Source of the DNA: Stutzerimonas stutzeri
Lineage (GTDB): Bacteria; Pseudomonadota; Gammaproteobacteria; Pseudomonadales; Pseudomonadaceae
NCBI RefSeq assembly: GCF_024448715.1
Contig: NZ_JAMOHZ010000005.1
Span: 62,001-126,000, forward strand
Direction of reading: 5' to 3'
DNA: 64,000 nt
Positions 26,624 through 35,784 of this stretch are shown in pieces. The position numbers were made by a program, and so were the translations under genes. The notes beneath the pieces are model-generated. The model worked only from the letters and a program-made list of their open reading frames with translations, made no database searches and had not been told where the DNA came from. How positions within the stretch are numbered: position 1 is the first letter of the stretch; each line of letters opens with the position of its first letter.

Positions 26624-26641
26624 TACCGGACCTGATAGCGA

Positions 26642-27157
26642 TCAGCGCTTGAGTTCGAAATTGATCTGAGCGCCATCGATTAGCGCCTCATCATGTTCCA
26701 GCCCCGGTAGAAGGCGTCCGCTCATCTGCAGCGAGCGAGAATCATCGGACTCGAACAAGGGCGGCAGTAAGTTCATGGTCGTTGCATTCCGGCCTGGCTC
26801 GAGTTGCTCGGACCAGTCCTCAGGGAGACTCAGATCGAGGTTCGGCTCAGGCAGTTCGACATCCTCGACCGCGACCTTCTTCTTCGGCGCAGCCGGAGCG
26901 GCCGGTTTGGCGGAAGGCTCAGACGCGACCCGATCAGATGGCAGCTCATCGGGATTTCCAGCGGTAACCGGCTCGAGTTTGATTTCGATCTTCGGAGGCA
27001 CGCTATCCTCACGCTCAACGGATGTCGACAACGGCGCCTGCTCGCTATTAGCGACCCGAACCTTCGGCGGCGCGGGCGGGCTGGGTTCGGCCGGCACGTT
27101 GTCAGCGTCGCATGCGCTCAACAGCGACAGCGCAAGCAGGAATATCAACAACTTCAT
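26642..27157 (-). CDS. Proline-rich lipoprotein of unknown function
   Basis: This 171-aa protein begins with a lipoprotein signal (MKLLIFLLALSLLSAC) with the lipid Cys at residue 16. A Pro/Ala/Glu/Lys-rich linker follows (about 20-105), then a short compact tail (LDLSLPEDWSEQLEPG, then GRLLPGLEHDEALIDGAQINFELKR). No enzyme motif is visible. The start at 27157 sits 9 nt after a GGAGGAGGG ribosome site. It is convergent with the GGDEF/EAL gene and lies directly downstream of the MocR gene. Confidence 0.75.
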   Translation of the reverse strand: MKLLIFLLALSLLSACDADNVPAEPSPPAPPKVRVANSEQAPLSTSVEREDSVPPKIEIKLEPVTAGNPDELPSDRVASEPSAKPAAPAAPKKKVAVEDVELPEPNLDLSLPEDWSEQLEPGRNATTMNLLPPLFESDDSRSLQMSGRLLPGLEHDEALIDGAQINFELKR

Positions 27158-27181
27158 CGCCAGCGCCCTCCTCCGATCCAA

Positions 27182-28612
27182 CTAGTTCGATTGTCGACAA
27201 AGTTCGGCCGTAAGCTCGCCAAGCGTCTTTAGAGCCCTCTCCGCCTCTGTCGTCCAGGGCAGCCCACAGTTGAGCCGCACGCAGTGATTGAACTGCTCGG
27301 TGTTGCTGAAAATCAGGCCCGGCGCGATGCTGATCCCTCGCTCCAACGCCTGCACATGCAACTCCTTAGTGTTGATCCGCGCCGGCAGGCTGACCCATAG
27401 AATGAATCCGCCGGTTGGGCGGGTCATCTGGGTTCCTTCCGGAAAGTACCGCTGCACCGCCAGTTGGAACGCACTGAGGTTCTTGCGGTACTCATGGCGG
27501 ATATAACGCAGATGGCGATCGTAGCCACCGTTTTCCAGATACGCGGCGACCCCCATCTGTGTGACGCTGCAGGCCGAATGCGTGCTGAATGTTTGCAGCC
27601 GCTGTATTTCTTCCCGATAACGCCCGGGAACGATCCAACCAATACGCACACCCGGCGAAATCGTCTTGGAGAAGCTCGAGCAATAAATCACGCGCCCGTC
27701 GCGATCATTGGACTTGAGCGCCTTGATGGACCCCGCATCGAACAACAATTCGCCGTAGATATCGTCTTCGACAACCTGGATGTCGAAATTCGCCGCCAGC
27801 TTCAGCAATTGCTTTTGCCGTACATCGGGCATGCTGCCGCCGAGGGGGTTGCTCAGGCGCGCCGTCAATACCAGCGCCTTGATCGGCCATTGGCTGGCAG
27901 CTAGTTGCAATGCCTCGAGACTGAGCCCGGTGTCTGGATCGCAGGGAATCTCGATAACTTTGAGCCCGAGCAAGTCGGCCAACTGGAGCAAGCCGTAGTA
28001 ACTGGGCGATTCCGCCGCAATCAGATCACCCGGCTTGGTCAGTACGCGCAAGGACATTTGCAGAGCGTCGACGCAACCATGGGTAATCACTACTTCATCC
28101 GGACCGACGACCACACCGGCATCACGCATGCGAATCGCCACTTGCCTACGCAGTGGCTCATAGCCGGGGCTGAACATGTAGCTGAACGCCCGTTGGCTCT
28201 GGAAACGAGTGACTTTGGCGAGCTGCTGATGCAAGGCACGCACGGGCAAATAATCAACATGAGGAACGGCTGCGCCCAGCGGAATCAGGCCATCGCGGCG
28301 CGACTCGCTCAGTACCTGATTGATGATGCTGCTGCGCGTGACCAGGGTGGGTCGTTCAACCTGGGCGATATCGGGCGTGGGCGCCGTCAATGCAGGCGTA
28401 TGGTGGACATAGAAACCGGACTGAGGACGAGCGCGGATCATCCCCTGATCTTCAAGGTTGGCATAGGCTTGCAAGACCGTCGCGTGGCTGACGTTCAGCT
28501 GCATGCTCATCTTGCGCACCGAAGGCACACGTTCCCCCGGCCGGTAAACGCCTCGCCGAATGTCTTCGGCGAGCTGATGAGCGATACGCTGATAAAGCAA
28601 CAGATTGGTCAT
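27182..28612 (-). CDS. MocR-type transcription regulator with aminotransferase domain
   Basis: This protein fuses a GntR winged helix (about 1-75; LAEDIRRGVYRPGERVPSVRKMSMQLNVSHATVLQAYANLEDQG) to a fold-type I PLP aminotransferase domain (about 100-475). The PLP Lys is in CSSFSKTISPGVRIGW. MocR proteins use the domain to sense PLP or amino compounds; the target genes are unknown. I prefer ATG at 28612 (MTNLLLYQRIAHQL, GGAG 9 nt upstream) to the ATG at 28639. Confidence 0.9.
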   Translation of the reverse strand: MTNLLLYQRIAHQLAEDIRRGVYRPGERVPSVRKMSMQLNVSHATVLQAYANLEDQGMIRARPQSGFYVHHTPALTAPTPDIAQVERPTLVTRSSIINQVLSESRRDGLIPLGAAVPHVDYLPVRALHQQLAKVTRFQSQRAFSYMFSPGYEPLRRQVAIRMRDAGVVVGPDEVVITHGCVDALQMSLRVLTKPGDLIAAESPSYYGLLQLADLLGLKVIEIPCDPDTGLSLEALQLAASQWPIKALVLTARLSNPLGGSMPDVRQKQLLKLAANFDIQVVEDDIYGELLFDAGSIKALKSNDRDGRVIYCSSFSKTISPGVRIGWIVPGRYREEIQRLQTFSTHSACSVTQMGVAAYLENGGYDRHLRYIRHEYRKNLSAFQLAVQRYFPEGTQMTRPTGGFILWVSLPARINTKELHVQALERGISIAPGLIFSNTEQFNHCVRLNCGLPWTTEAERALKTLGELTAELCRQSN

Positions 28613-28735
28613 ATTGTCCGTCTCCGCCAACTGGACCATAACAGTAGTACAGCACCGTTACGCAGGACCAATACAGTTGCAGCTTAACTCGCCGACACAG
28701 TCAGTTACGTTTGCGGAAGCCGACAGAGCGCGATG

Positions 28736-29536
28736 TCAACGCGAGTTACTCAGTCGCCCTTGCTCATCGGAAAACAGGATCTCGACCCGCCGATTCTGCG
28801 CGCGCCCGCGGGCCGACGCGTTCTCGGCGATGCGGAACTGCTCGCCGTAACCCACTACCTCAATGCGTTGTGCGTCGATGCCCAGACCCTGCAAAAAGTT
28901 GCCCACCGCCTGTGCACGAGCCTGGGAGAGCGCAAGATTTTCCGCCGCGTCACCTCGATTATCAGTGTAGCCCTCGATCCGAATCATGCGCTTGGGATTG
29001 AGCTGGAGGAAATGCACCAGCTTGAGCAACGTGCGATTGGCCGATGCTCCCAGCTCAGCGCTTGCCGCCTTGAACAGCACGTCGCCCAACGTCATCACCA
29101 GGCCACGGTCGGTTTCGGCGGCAGCCAGGCTGATCATCTGATCTTCCAACCAGCGGCCCTGCTGCTGCATGTCTAGTAGCTTGGCTTGCTGCAACGTCTG
29201 CCGCAGGCGCTCACGTTCCATAGCTAGCCGTGTGGCGCGCTGCTGATTCTGCAATTGTTCGCTGTGCTGGCGAGCGATCTCGCTATAGCGTTTACTGAGA
29301 TAAGCATAGTGACTAACGTCCTCCGCACTGCCCAGGTAACTGGCGAAGCGTCTGGCTCGTTCTAGCGACTCGCCCGCACGCATCACGTCCTTGGGCGCAT
29401 CGCGAAGCACCTGAGGGTCTTCGCTGACGCTTTGATACGCAGCAGCCGCTTGTTGCAGCTGCTGCTCTGGCGTCGCACAACCCTGAAGTCCGGCGAGCGC
29501 GACCAGCAAAACGGGTAAGAGGCGTACTGGCATCAT
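28736..29536 (-). CDS. OmpA-like lipoprotein with DUF4398 domain
   Basis: This 266-aa protein has a lipoprotein signal ending LAGLQGC, then a DUF4398 helical domain (about 25-110; VLRDAPKDVMRAGESLERARRFA) with coiled-coil region, then a peptidoglycan-binding OmpA domain (about 155-260; LFKAASAELGASANRTLLKLVHFL, IEGYTDNRGDAAENLALSQARAQAV). It likely anchors the outer membrane to peptidoglycan. Its ATGATG overlaps the TGA of the upstream DUF4398 gene, so the pair is a coupled operon. No beta-barrel is present. Confidence 0.9.
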   Translation of the reverse strand: MMPVRLLPVLLVALAGLQGCATPEQQLQQAAAAYQSVSEDPQVLRDAPKDVMRAGESLERARRFASYLGSAEDVSHYAYLSKRYSEIARQHSEQLQNQQRATRLAMERERLRQTLQQAKLLDMQQQGRWLEDQMISLAAAETDRGLVMTLGDVLFKAASAELGASANRTLLKLVHFLQLNPKRMIRIEGYTDNRGDAAENLALSQARAQAVGNFLQGLGIDAQRIEVVGYGEQFRIAENASARGRAQNRRVEILFSDEQGRLSNSR

Positions 29537-29883
29537 CGCAGATCCCTCAACTGTTCACGCAACCGTGCGATGCGCCGGTTCAACTCTGTCACCTCGAGCT
29601 GACCTTTTTCATTCAGCACGGTGGCCTCCGCCAGCCTGGCGTCCAGTTCTGCTTCCTCGGCTTGCAGGCGCGCTTCGCGATAGCGCTCGTCCTTCATCGC
29701 AGCGATAGCCATCGAGAGCTTGCGTTCGGCGAGAGCAAATTCCGGGGTCTGCTCCGACGCGCCAACCGCACGTGCTTGGCTTAGCGCCTGTTCGGTCAGA
29801 CGTAGCTGCTCAGTGGGTGCTGGATCGCTGGCACAACCGACCATTGCCAACAGGACAAGCATGCAGGAAAGGTATTTTTTCAA
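29533..29883 (-). CDS. DUF4398 lipoprotein, TTG start
   Basis: This 116-aa protein has a lipoprotein signal and a charged, helical DUF4398 domain (LTEQALSQARAVGASEQTPEFALAERKLSMAIAAMKDERY). The start is TTG at 29883: it gives MKKYLSCMLVLLAMVGC, a perfect lipobox signal with two lysines, and has AGGA 8 nt upstream. The ATG at 29862 would remove the charged N-region. It overlaps the following OmpA-like gene at 29533-29536. The pair probably works together at the cell envelope. Confidence 0.82.
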   Translation of the reverse strand: MKKYLSCMLVLLAMVGCASDPAPTEQLRLTEQALSQARAVGASEQTPEFALAERKLSMAIAAMKDERYREARLQAEEAELDARLAEATVLNEKGQLEVTELNRRIARLREQLRDLR

Positions 29884-29893
29884 GAATATAATC

Positions 29894-30721
29894 CTAGCGT
29901 TGCGGATTGCTTTCCAGCGCCAACTGCTGTTGCCTCCAGCGATCAAGATTTTCCGCCAGCAGCTGCTGCGGAACCCCGGCGGCACGCAATTCTGTCATTT
30001 TTATCGCCAGTTGTCCGCGCAGCCAGGGTCCGTTGCAGGCCGAGTCATGCGCCACGGCGAAATGCATGCCGCGGCTGAACACCGGCGGTTGCAGTCTTTG
30101 TACGTCATCAAGCAAACCCAGCGGCCCAGCCAGCGCGACTGCACTGTAACGCTCGTGCAATACGTAATCGGTTTTACCGATCAGTAAATTTTGCATGGCT
30201 TCGGCCAGGCTCGGCGACGATTTCAGGCGAAGGTTGTTTTTGACGTACGCGTCGAACTCGCTGCCAAAACGAGCGTTCGCTACGTAGGTGCCCGTCTGGC
30301 CTGAGAGATCGTCACGGTTGGCATAGAGGAAACCCGGCTCGTTGCGCACCCACGCAGCTATCTGCAAGCCGGAGACTGATGGATGGATGAAATCCAGATG
30401 CGCCAACTCCGGCGTACTGAGCATCGCGTCAACAAGCAGATCTACCCGGCCGCTGCGAACCTCCTCAAGCGCCTTGTCGGCATCGCCTGTGTAGAGAACC
30501 TCAAGCTTCAGATTGAGTGAATCGGTGATGGCCTTCAGCAGATCGGCGTTGGCACCCATCAACCGCTTAGGGTTCTGCGGATCGCGCCATAGGAATGGTG
30601 GGTTGTCCGCACCGCCCGTTGCGATCAGCCTGTCACACTTTGCAGCTGCCGCGCTCGCAGCCAACGGCGTCAGCAGTAGCAGGGTAATCAAAGCGGATTT
30701 CAGCGGAACGGCACAGCGCAT
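29894..30721 (-). CDS. Periplasmic solute-binding-like protein (PBPb family)
   Basis: This 275-aa protein has a signal peptide (VPLKSALITLLLLTPLAASAAAA) and a type II periplasmic binding fold: CDRLIATGGADNPPFLWRDPQNPKRLMGANADLLKAITDSLNL, EEVRSGRVDLLVDAMLS, and SSPSLAEAMQNLLIGKTDYVLHE. No permease or ATPase genes follow, so it could be an orphan sensor or transport partner. I use ATG at 30721 (GAGG 6 nt upstream) over an ATG 12 nt earlier. It ends 11 nt upstream of the DUF4398 gene. Confidence 0.8.
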   Translation of the reverse strand: MRCAVPLKSALITLLLLTPLAASAAAAKCDRLIATGGADNPPFLWRDPQNPKRLMGANADLLKAITDSLNLKLEVLYTGDADKALEEVRSGRVDLLVDAMLSTPELAHLDFIHPSVSGLQIAAWVRNEPGFLYANRDDLSGQTGTYVANARFGSEFDAYVKNNLRLKSSPSLAEAMQNLLIGKTDYVLHERYSAVALAGPLGLLDDVQRLQPPVFSRGMHFAVAHDSACNGPWLRGQLAIKMTELRAAGVPQQLLAENLDRWRQQQLALESNPQR

Positions 30722-30807
30722 GGGGAACCTCATCGTTCGGAATCGAGCAGGCACCTGCCGGGGCCAGACGGCGATCTTACCATTGGCTACCGCAACCGAG
30801 CGCCCAT

Positions 30808-30835
30808 GAAAAAACCCGCTCCTGGGAGCGGGTTT
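30808..30835 (-). terminator. Rho-independent terminator after etfA
   Basis: On the minus strand an 11-bp stem (AAACCCGCTCC / GGAGCGGGTTT) with a 2-nt loop ends in TTTTTTC. It lies 20 nt after the etfA stop and ends the etfB-etfA operon. Confidence 0.92.
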
Positions 30836-30854
30836 CATTCTAAAGCCGGTCAGC

Positions 30855-31784
30855 TCAAACGAGTTTCTCGAGCTCCGGCACGATCTCGAACAGGTCACCC
30901 ACCAGGCCGTAATCGGCGACCTGGAAGATTGGCGCCTCTTCATCCTTGTTGATCGCAACGATCACCTTGGAATCTTTCATGCCCGCCAGGTGCTGGATAG
31001 CTCCTGAGATGCCCACGGCGATGTACAGCTGCGGCGCAACGATTTTGCCGGTCTGCCCGACCTGCATGTCGTTTGGCACGAAGCCGGCATCGACCGCGGC
31101 GCGCGAGGCACCAACGGCAGCGCCCAGCTTGTCGGCCAGCGAATACAGATGCTTGAAGTTGTCGCCGTTCTGCATGCCACGACCGCCGGAAACGACGATC
31201 TTGGCAGCGGTCAGTTCTGGACGATCGGACTTGGCCAGCTCTTCGCCAACGAAGGACGAAACCCCCGCATCGCCAGCACCCGAGATCTGTTCGACAGTAG
31301 CCGAACCACCTTCTGCCTTGACCGGATCGAACCCGGTGGAACGAACGGTGATGACTTTGATCGCCGCGCTGGACTGCACGGTGGCAATGGCATTACCGGC
31401 ATAGATCGGACGCTTGAAAGTATCAGCGCTTTCTACGGCGATGATCTCAGAGATCTGGTCGACGTCCAACTGTGCAGCCACACGCGGCAGGAAATTCTTG
31501 CCATTAGTGGTGGCAGCAGCCAGCACATGGCTGTAATTAGCAGCCAGGCCGGCAACCAGCGGCGCGACGTTTTCCGGCAACTGATTGGCATAGGCGGCAT
31601 CGTCTGCAACCAGAACCTTGGAGACGCCTTCGATCTTGGCAGCCGCTTCGCCAATTGCCGCGCAGCCGCTGCCGGCTACCAGTACATTAATGTCGCCGCC
31701 AATCGCTTTGGCAGCAGCAACGGTATTGAGCGTAGCAGCAGCCAGAACGGCGTTGTTGTGTTCAGCGATAACCAGGATAGTCAT
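30855..31784 (-). CDS. etfA: EtfA, electron transfer flavoprotein alpha subunit
   Basis: EtfA (309 aa) carries FAD in its C-terminal domain ([39 protein letters not shown], then [27 protein letters not shown]). It passes electrons from acyl-CoA dehydrogenases to EtfDH. Its start is directly adjacent to the EtfB stop, so the operon is etfB-etfA. Confidence 0.97.
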   Translation of the reverse strand: MTILVIAEHNNAVLAAATLNTVAAAKAIGGDINVLVAGSGCAAIGEAAAKIEGVSKVLVADDAAYANQLPENVAPLVAGLAANYSHVLAAATTNGKNFLPRVAAQLDVDQISEIIAVESADTFKRPIYAGNAIATVQSSAAIKVITVRSTGFDPVKAEGGSATVEQISGAGDAGVSSFVGEELAKSDRPELTAAKIVVSGGRGMQNGDNFKHLYSLADKLGAAVGASRAAVDAGFVPNDMQVGQTGKIVAPQLYIAVGISGAIQHLAGMKDSKVIVAINKDEEAPIFQVADYGLVGDLFEIVPELEKLV

Positions 31785-32534
31785 TTAGATTACCTTCGCC
31801 TCGTTCTTCAATTTCTCGACCAGTTCAGCCACGGATTTGACCTTGATACCAGCGCTGCGAGCCGCTGGCGCTTCGACTTTCAAGGTCTTCACGGTGGAGG
31901 TGGTGGATACGCCCAGTACGTCCGGGGTCAGGACTTCGAGCGGCTTTTTCTTGGCCTTCATGATGTTCGGCAGCGAGGCATAGCGCGGCTCGTTCAGGCG
32001 CAGGTCGGTGGTGACGATTGCTGGCAGATTCAGCGAAACGGTCTGCGAGCCGCCATCGATTTCGCGCTCGACCTTGACCTTGTCGCCTTCAACTTCGACT
32101 TTCGAAGCAAAGGTGCCCTGAGCGTAGCCAGTCAATGCACCGAGCATTTGGCCGGTCTGGTTGTTGTCGCTGTCGATGGCCTGTTTGCCAAGGATGACCA
32201 GCTGTGGCTGTTCCTTATCGACTACCGCTTTCAGCAGCTTGGCGACGGCCAGAGAGTTGAGTTCTTCAGTCGATTCGACCAGAACGGCGCGATCAGCACC
32301 CAGTGCCAATGCGGTGCGCAGTTGCTCCTGCGCAGCGGTCGGACCAATGGAAACCACGACGATCTCGCTCGCAACGCCCTTCTCTTTCAGGCGTACAGCT
32401 TCTTCCACGGCGATTTCGCAGAAGGGGTTCATCGACATCTTGACGTTGGCGAGGTCGACGCCGGAGTTGTCCGCCTTGACGCGAACCTTGACGTTGTAAT
32501 CGACCACTCGTTTGACAGCTACAAGAACCTTCAT
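31785..32534 (-). CDS. etfB: EtfB, electron transfer flavoprotein beta subunit
   Basis: EtfB (249 aa) begins [20 protein letters not shown] and has the AMP-binding and recognition-loop signature [23 protein letters not shown] and ALGADRAVL. The ATG at 32534 has GAGGAAT just upstream; the open frame before it is not conserved. It is transcribed away from etfDH, from a promoter that overlaps a PsrA-like operator. Confidence 0.97.
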   Translation of the reverse strand: MKVLVAVKRVVDYNVKVRVKADNSGVDLANVKMSMNPFCEIAVEEAVRLKEKGVASEIVVVSIGPTAAQEQLRTALALGADRAVLVESTEELNSLAVAKLLKAVVDKEQPQLVILGKQAIDSDNNQTGQMLGALTGYAQGTFASKVEVEGDKVKVEREIDGGSQTVSLNLPAIVTTDLRLNEPRYASLPNIMKAKKKPLEVLTPDVLGVSTTSTVKTLKVEAPAARSAGIKVKSVAELVEKLKNEAKVI

Positions 32535-32717
32535 GGATTCCTCGTTACTCTCCGGTGAATAGAATTTCGCCGAGGCGAACCGAGCCATGCTCGAGGTCCG
32601 GGGTCGTCAATTCAGCCACCGGACCTGTTCGGCGAGCACAAAACTGCTCGTATCTTGACTGCTGGTGATGGCCGGGGTCAACAGCGCAAATACCCCGTTA
32701 TAAGCCGCAGTTTCCCG

Positions 32718-32747
32718 ATTCTAACAGGGCTGCGTAAATTCAAACAA
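32718..32747 (-). promoter_or_regulatory. Sigma-70 promoter of etfBA
   Basis: On the minus strand TTGTTT, 18 nt, TAGAAT. The -35 box lies inside the PsrA-like operator, so a bound repressor would block this promoter. The -35 match is moderate; the -10 is good. Confidence 0.55.
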
Positions 32748-32754
32748 ACGTTTG
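32741..32754. promoter_or_regulatory. PsrA-type operator shared by etfBA and etfDH
   Basis: The site CAAACAAACGTTTG is CAAAC-N4-GTTTG, an exact fit to the PsrA recognition pattern (C/G)AAAC-N2-4-GTTT(G/C). PsrA is the fatty-acid-responsive TetR regulator of beta-oxidation genes in P. aeruginosa and is reported to control etf genes there. The operator overlaps the etfB -35 and lies 2 nt upstream of the etfDH -35. Confidence 0.78.
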
Positions 32755-32756
32755 TA

Positions 32757-32785
32757 TTGGACCCTTTCCGGCGTCTATATATAAT
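32757..32785 (+). promoter_or_regulatory. Sigma-70 promoter of etfDH
   Basis: TTGGAC, 17 nt, TATAAT, with transcription expected to start near 32792. The -10 is perfect and the -35 has four of six consensus bases. The PsrA-like operator is just upstream. Confidence 0.75.
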
Positions 32786-32866
32786 GCCGCAGCTCGGCTT
32801 GGTCAGGGAAACGATCCAGCCCTCCATCACCTAAAAAATAATCAAGCCTTGAGTAGGAGATAGCCA

Positions 32867-34522
32867 ATGGAACGCGAATACATGGAATTCGACGTAGTCA
32901 TCGTCGGCGCCGGCCCCGCGGGCCTTTCTGCTGCCTGCCGACTAAAGCAAAAAGCCGCCGATGCCGGGAAGGAAATCAGCGTCTGCGTCGTCGAGAAGGG
33001 TTCCGAAGTAGGCGCCCACATTCTGTCCGGTGCCGTGTTCGAGCCCCGCGCATTAAATGAGCTCTTTCCCAACTGGAAAGAACTCGAAGCGCCACTGAAC
33101 ACCCCCGTCAAGCGCGACGACATCTACCTGCTCAAAAACGCCGAAGCCGCGCGCAAGCTGCCCAATGCACTAGTTCCCAAGACCATGCACAACGAGGGCA
33201 ACTACATTATTTCGCTCGGCAACTTCTGCCGCTGGCTGGCGCAACAGGCCGAAAACCTCGGCGTCGAGATTTATCCCGGCTTCGCAGCTCAGGAAGCGCT
33301 CATCGATGAGCAGGGCGTGGTTCGTGGCATTCTCACCGGCGACCTCGGCGTGGACCGCGAAGGCAATCCAAAGGAAGGCATGTACACCCCAGGCATGGAG
33401 CTGCGTGCCAAGTACACCCTGTTCGCCGAAGGCTGCCGCGGCCATATCGGCAAACAGCTGATCAATCGTTTCCAGCTCAACGCCAATGTCGACCCGCAAC
33501 ACTACGGCATCGGTATCAAGGAACTCTGGGACATCGACCCGGCCAAGCACGAACAGGGCCTGGTCGTACATACCGCAGGCTGGCCGCTGGATGACGAGAA
33601 CACCGGCGGCTCATTCCTCTATCACATCGAGAACAACCAGGTCGTGGTCGGCTTGATCGTCGACCTGTCCTACAGCAACCCGTTCCTCTCGCCGTTCGAC
33701 GAATTCCAGCGCTACAAGCATCACCCGGTGGTAAAGCAGTACCTGGAAGGCGGCAAGCGCGTTTCCTATGGAGCGCGCGCCATCGCCAAGGGTGGCATCA
33801 ATTCGCTACCCAAGATGGTCTTCAATGGCGGCGCACTGATCGGCTGCGATGCCGGCACGCTGAACTTCGCCAAGATCAAGGGCAGCCATACGGCGATGAA
33901 ATCCGGCATGCTCGCCGCAGAGGCGGTTGCGGACGCCCTGTTCGCCGGCCGCGAAGGTGGTGACGAACTGACCGGCTACGAAGAAGGCTTCAAGGCCAGC
34001 TGGCTTTATGAAGAGCTGCATGCCAGCCGCAATTTCGGCGCGGCGATCCACAAGTGGGGCGCGGTCAAAGGCGGTGCATTCAATTTCATCGACCAGAACA
34101 TTTTCGGTGGCAAGATCCCATTCACCCTGCATGACACCAAGCCGGACTACGCATGCCTGAAAACCGCAGCCGAATCGAAGAAGATCGATTATCCCAAACC
34201 GGATGGCAAGCTCAGTTTCGACAAGCTCAGCTCGGTATTCCTTTCCAATACCAACCATGAAGAAGAGCAGCCGGTCCATCTCAAACTGACCGATCCGAGC
34301 ATTCCGATCGAGAAGAACCTACCCCTGTACGACGAACCCGCCCAACGCTACTGCCCGGCTGGCGTCTACGAAGTGGTAGATAATGACGATGGCAGCAAGC
34401 GCTTCCAGATCAACGCGCAAAACTGCGTGCACTGCAAGACGTGCGACATCAAAGACCCCGCACAAAACATTACTTGGGTGGCGCCGGAGGGCACCGGAGG
34501 ACCTAACTACCCCAACATGTAA
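32867..34522 (+). CDS. EtfDH, ETF-ubiquinone oxidoreductase
   Basis: This 551-aa flavoprotein takes electrons from ETF and reduces ubiquinone at the inner membrane. FAD-binding GAGPAGLSAACRL is at about 15-27. The 4Fe-4S cluster ligands lie near the C-terminus in RYCPAGVYE and NCVHCKTCDIKDPAQNI. The sequence SHTAMKSGMLAAEAVADALFAG is typical. It is divergent from etfBA, with which it functions in beta-oxidation and amino acid breakdown. It starts at ATG 32867 behind AGGAGA. Confidence 0.97.
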   Translation: MEREYMEFDVVIVGAGPAGLSAACRLKQKAADAGKEISVCVVEKGSEVGAHILSGAVFEPRALNELFPNWKELEAPLNTPVKRDDIYLLKNAEAARKLPNALVPKTMHNEGNYIISLGNFCRWLAQQAENLGVEIYPGFAAQEALIDEQGVVRGILTGDLGVDREGNPKEGMYTPGMELRAKYTLFAEGCRGHIGKQLINRFQLNANVDPQHYGIGIKELWDIDPAKHEQGLVVHTAGWPLDDENTGGSFLYHIENNQVVVGLIVDLSYSNPFLSPFDEFQRYKHHPVVKQYLEGGKRVSYGARAIAKGGINSLPKMVFNGGALIGCDAGTLNFAKIKGSHTAMKSGMLAAEAVADALFAGREGGDELTGYEEGFKASWLYEELHASRNFGAAIHKWGAVKGGAFNFIDQNIFGGKIPFTLHDTKPDYACLKTAAESKKIDYPKPDGKLSFDKLSSVFLSNTNHEEEQPVHLKLTDPSIPIEKNLPLYDEPAQRYCPAGVYEVVDNDDGSKRFQINAQNCVHCKTCDIKDPAQNITWVAPEGTGGPNYPNM

Positions 34523-34530
34523 ATTGCAGA

Positions 34531-34559
34531 AGGCTCCCTCGGGAGCCTTTCTTATTTTA
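34531..34559 (+). terminator. Rho-independent terminator after etfDH
   Basis: An 8-bp stem AGGCTCCC / GGGAGCCT with a 2-nt loop is followed by TTCTTATTTT. It lies 8 nt after the etfDH stop and before the convergent DUF1285 gene. Confidence 0.85.
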
Positions 34560-34605
34560 GTTAGCGCAGACTCGAATCCGAACGGATTATCTCATCCTGT
34601 TCGAA

Positions 34606-35172
34606 TTATTCGGTGCGCCCAATGGGGAAAAATTGTCCGTGGCTCCAGACACCCAGCCAAGTAGCGCCTTCGATCTCACGCGGTACAGCCAGCTCGACCA
34701 GTTGGTAAAAAACGTTTCGATGAATCAGCGCGTCGAGATTGGCGCGCACATGAACATAGGGTGTTGGCTCCTGACTATCGGGATCGAGTTCGACCCGCAT
34801 CGGGTGTTCTGACCCAGCTTCGATTTCGTCGTCGACGTTGGTGATGAAGCGAAGGATCTGTGCATCGCCGCTCCCCTCCACCTCCAGCCGAACCGCCACG
34901 AAGGGTGCGTCATCAACCTGGATGCCGACTCTCTCCACCGGGGTCACCAAGAAGTATTTGTCGCCATCGCGCCGGATAACCGTGGAAAACAGCCGCACCA
35001 TGGAGGGCCGCCCTATCGGCGTGCCCATGTAGTACCAACTACCATCGCGGGCGATTCGCATATCCAGATCACCGCAAAACGGCGGATTCCAGAGGTGCAC
35101 CGGTGGCAGGCCTTTCTTTTCGAATTTCGGAATCTGACCCAGCAGATCCGCGGCTTTTTCAGAATCGCTCAC
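34606..35172 (-). CDS. DUF1285 protein
   Basis: This 188-aa cytosolic protein ([62 protein letters not shown]) is a full-length DUF1285 member. The function is unknown; PAO1 has a homologue next to etfDH. The start is GTG at 35172 with GGGAG 5 nt upstream. It follows the DUF4823 lipoprotein by 9 nt on the same strand, with its own start just after. Confidence 0.88.
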   Translation of the reverse strand: MSDSEKAADLLGQIPKFEKKGLPPVHLWNPPFCGDLDMRIARDGSWYYMGTPIGRPSMVRLFSTVIRRDGDKYFLVTPVERVGIQVDDAPFVAVRLEVEGSGDAQILRFITNVDDEIEAGSEHPMRVELDPDSQEPTPYVHVRANLDALIHRNVFYQLVELAVPREIEGATWLGVWSHGQFFPIGRTE

Positions 35173-35181
35173 GTGCGCTCC

Positions 35182-35784
35182 CTAACGACTGAGGCCCGTC
35201 AGGCGCCGGGCGTAGTCTCGCAAAGGCGGACCCAGCAAAACCTGCGGCGTCGCATCATAAATATTCAACAGCCCGCCCCGACTGCGGATTCGAGCTGTAT
35301 CGACAAGATAGCGGTTGCCAGTCTCGATCAGCATCAACTGCACCACGCTGGTGTCGACACCCAGACGATCGAGAGCGCGCTGATCGTTGAGTTCATCGAA
35401 ACTACCGATGCGATCATCGGCAGCGGCAAATCGCGTGTACAGCAAGTAGTTGGCACCCGCGGCAGCCGCCTGGTTCAGTGCCTCGTCCAACCCGACAGGT
35501 TCCGGGGCTCGTCGGACCAGTGGGAAATACTCGACGAACCCCTTGAAGGCCTCCTCGGCTACCACGTTGGGTCTGGGATAGGCATTGCCGGGCGGCACAA
35601 AATGACCTTGGGCAATATAGATGAACGAATCGGGCTGCAAGCGCCAGGACGCGGATCGCACGGTCTCGCTGTGATCGAGAATACCGACGTCGCGCAATTG
35701 ATCGCGAGTACCTTCGGCCATGTCGCTTATCTTCATGCATCCGCTCAGTACGAGCAAAGCTGCGATAAGGCTAAACACTTTCAT
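35182..35784 (-). CDS. DUF4823 lipoprotein
   Basis: This 200-aa lipoprotein starts MKVFSLIAALLVLSGCMKISD with lipid Cys at residue 16. The body (ETVRSASWRLQPDSFIYIAQGHFVPPGNAYPRPNVVAEEAFKGFVEYFP, then GANYLLYTRFAAADDRIGSF) is typical of DUF4823. The upstream frame is open but unlike any signal peptide. It precedes DUF1285 in the same operon. No function is known. Confidence 0.85.
   Translation of the reverse strand: MKVFSLIAALLVLSGCMKISDMAEGTRDQLRDVGILDHSETVRSASWRLQPDSFIYIAQGHFVPPGNAYPRPNVVAEEAFKGFVEYFPLVRRAPEPVGLDEALNQAAAAGANYLLYTRFAAADDRIGSFDELNDQRALDRLGVDTSVVQLMLIETGNRYLVDTARIRSRGGLLNIYDATPQVLLGPPLRDYARRLTGLSR

Larger units (their letters stand above)
32535..32866. promoter_or_regulatory. 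Divergent etfB / etfDH control region
   Basis: This 332-nt gap holds two opposite promoters and one operator and no plausible gene. The etfB side has a leader of about 175 nt, with an imperfect inverted repeat near 32605-32630 (GTCCGGGG..CCGGACC). The etfDH leader is about 75 nt and ends in an AGGAGA ribosome site before the ATG at 32867. Confidence 0.8.

Noticed and set aside
31149..32558. A 469-codon open frame on the plus strand across etfA and etfB
   Set aside because: It lies opposite two well conserved genes, and its product has no recognisable domain. High G+C leaves such antisense frames open.
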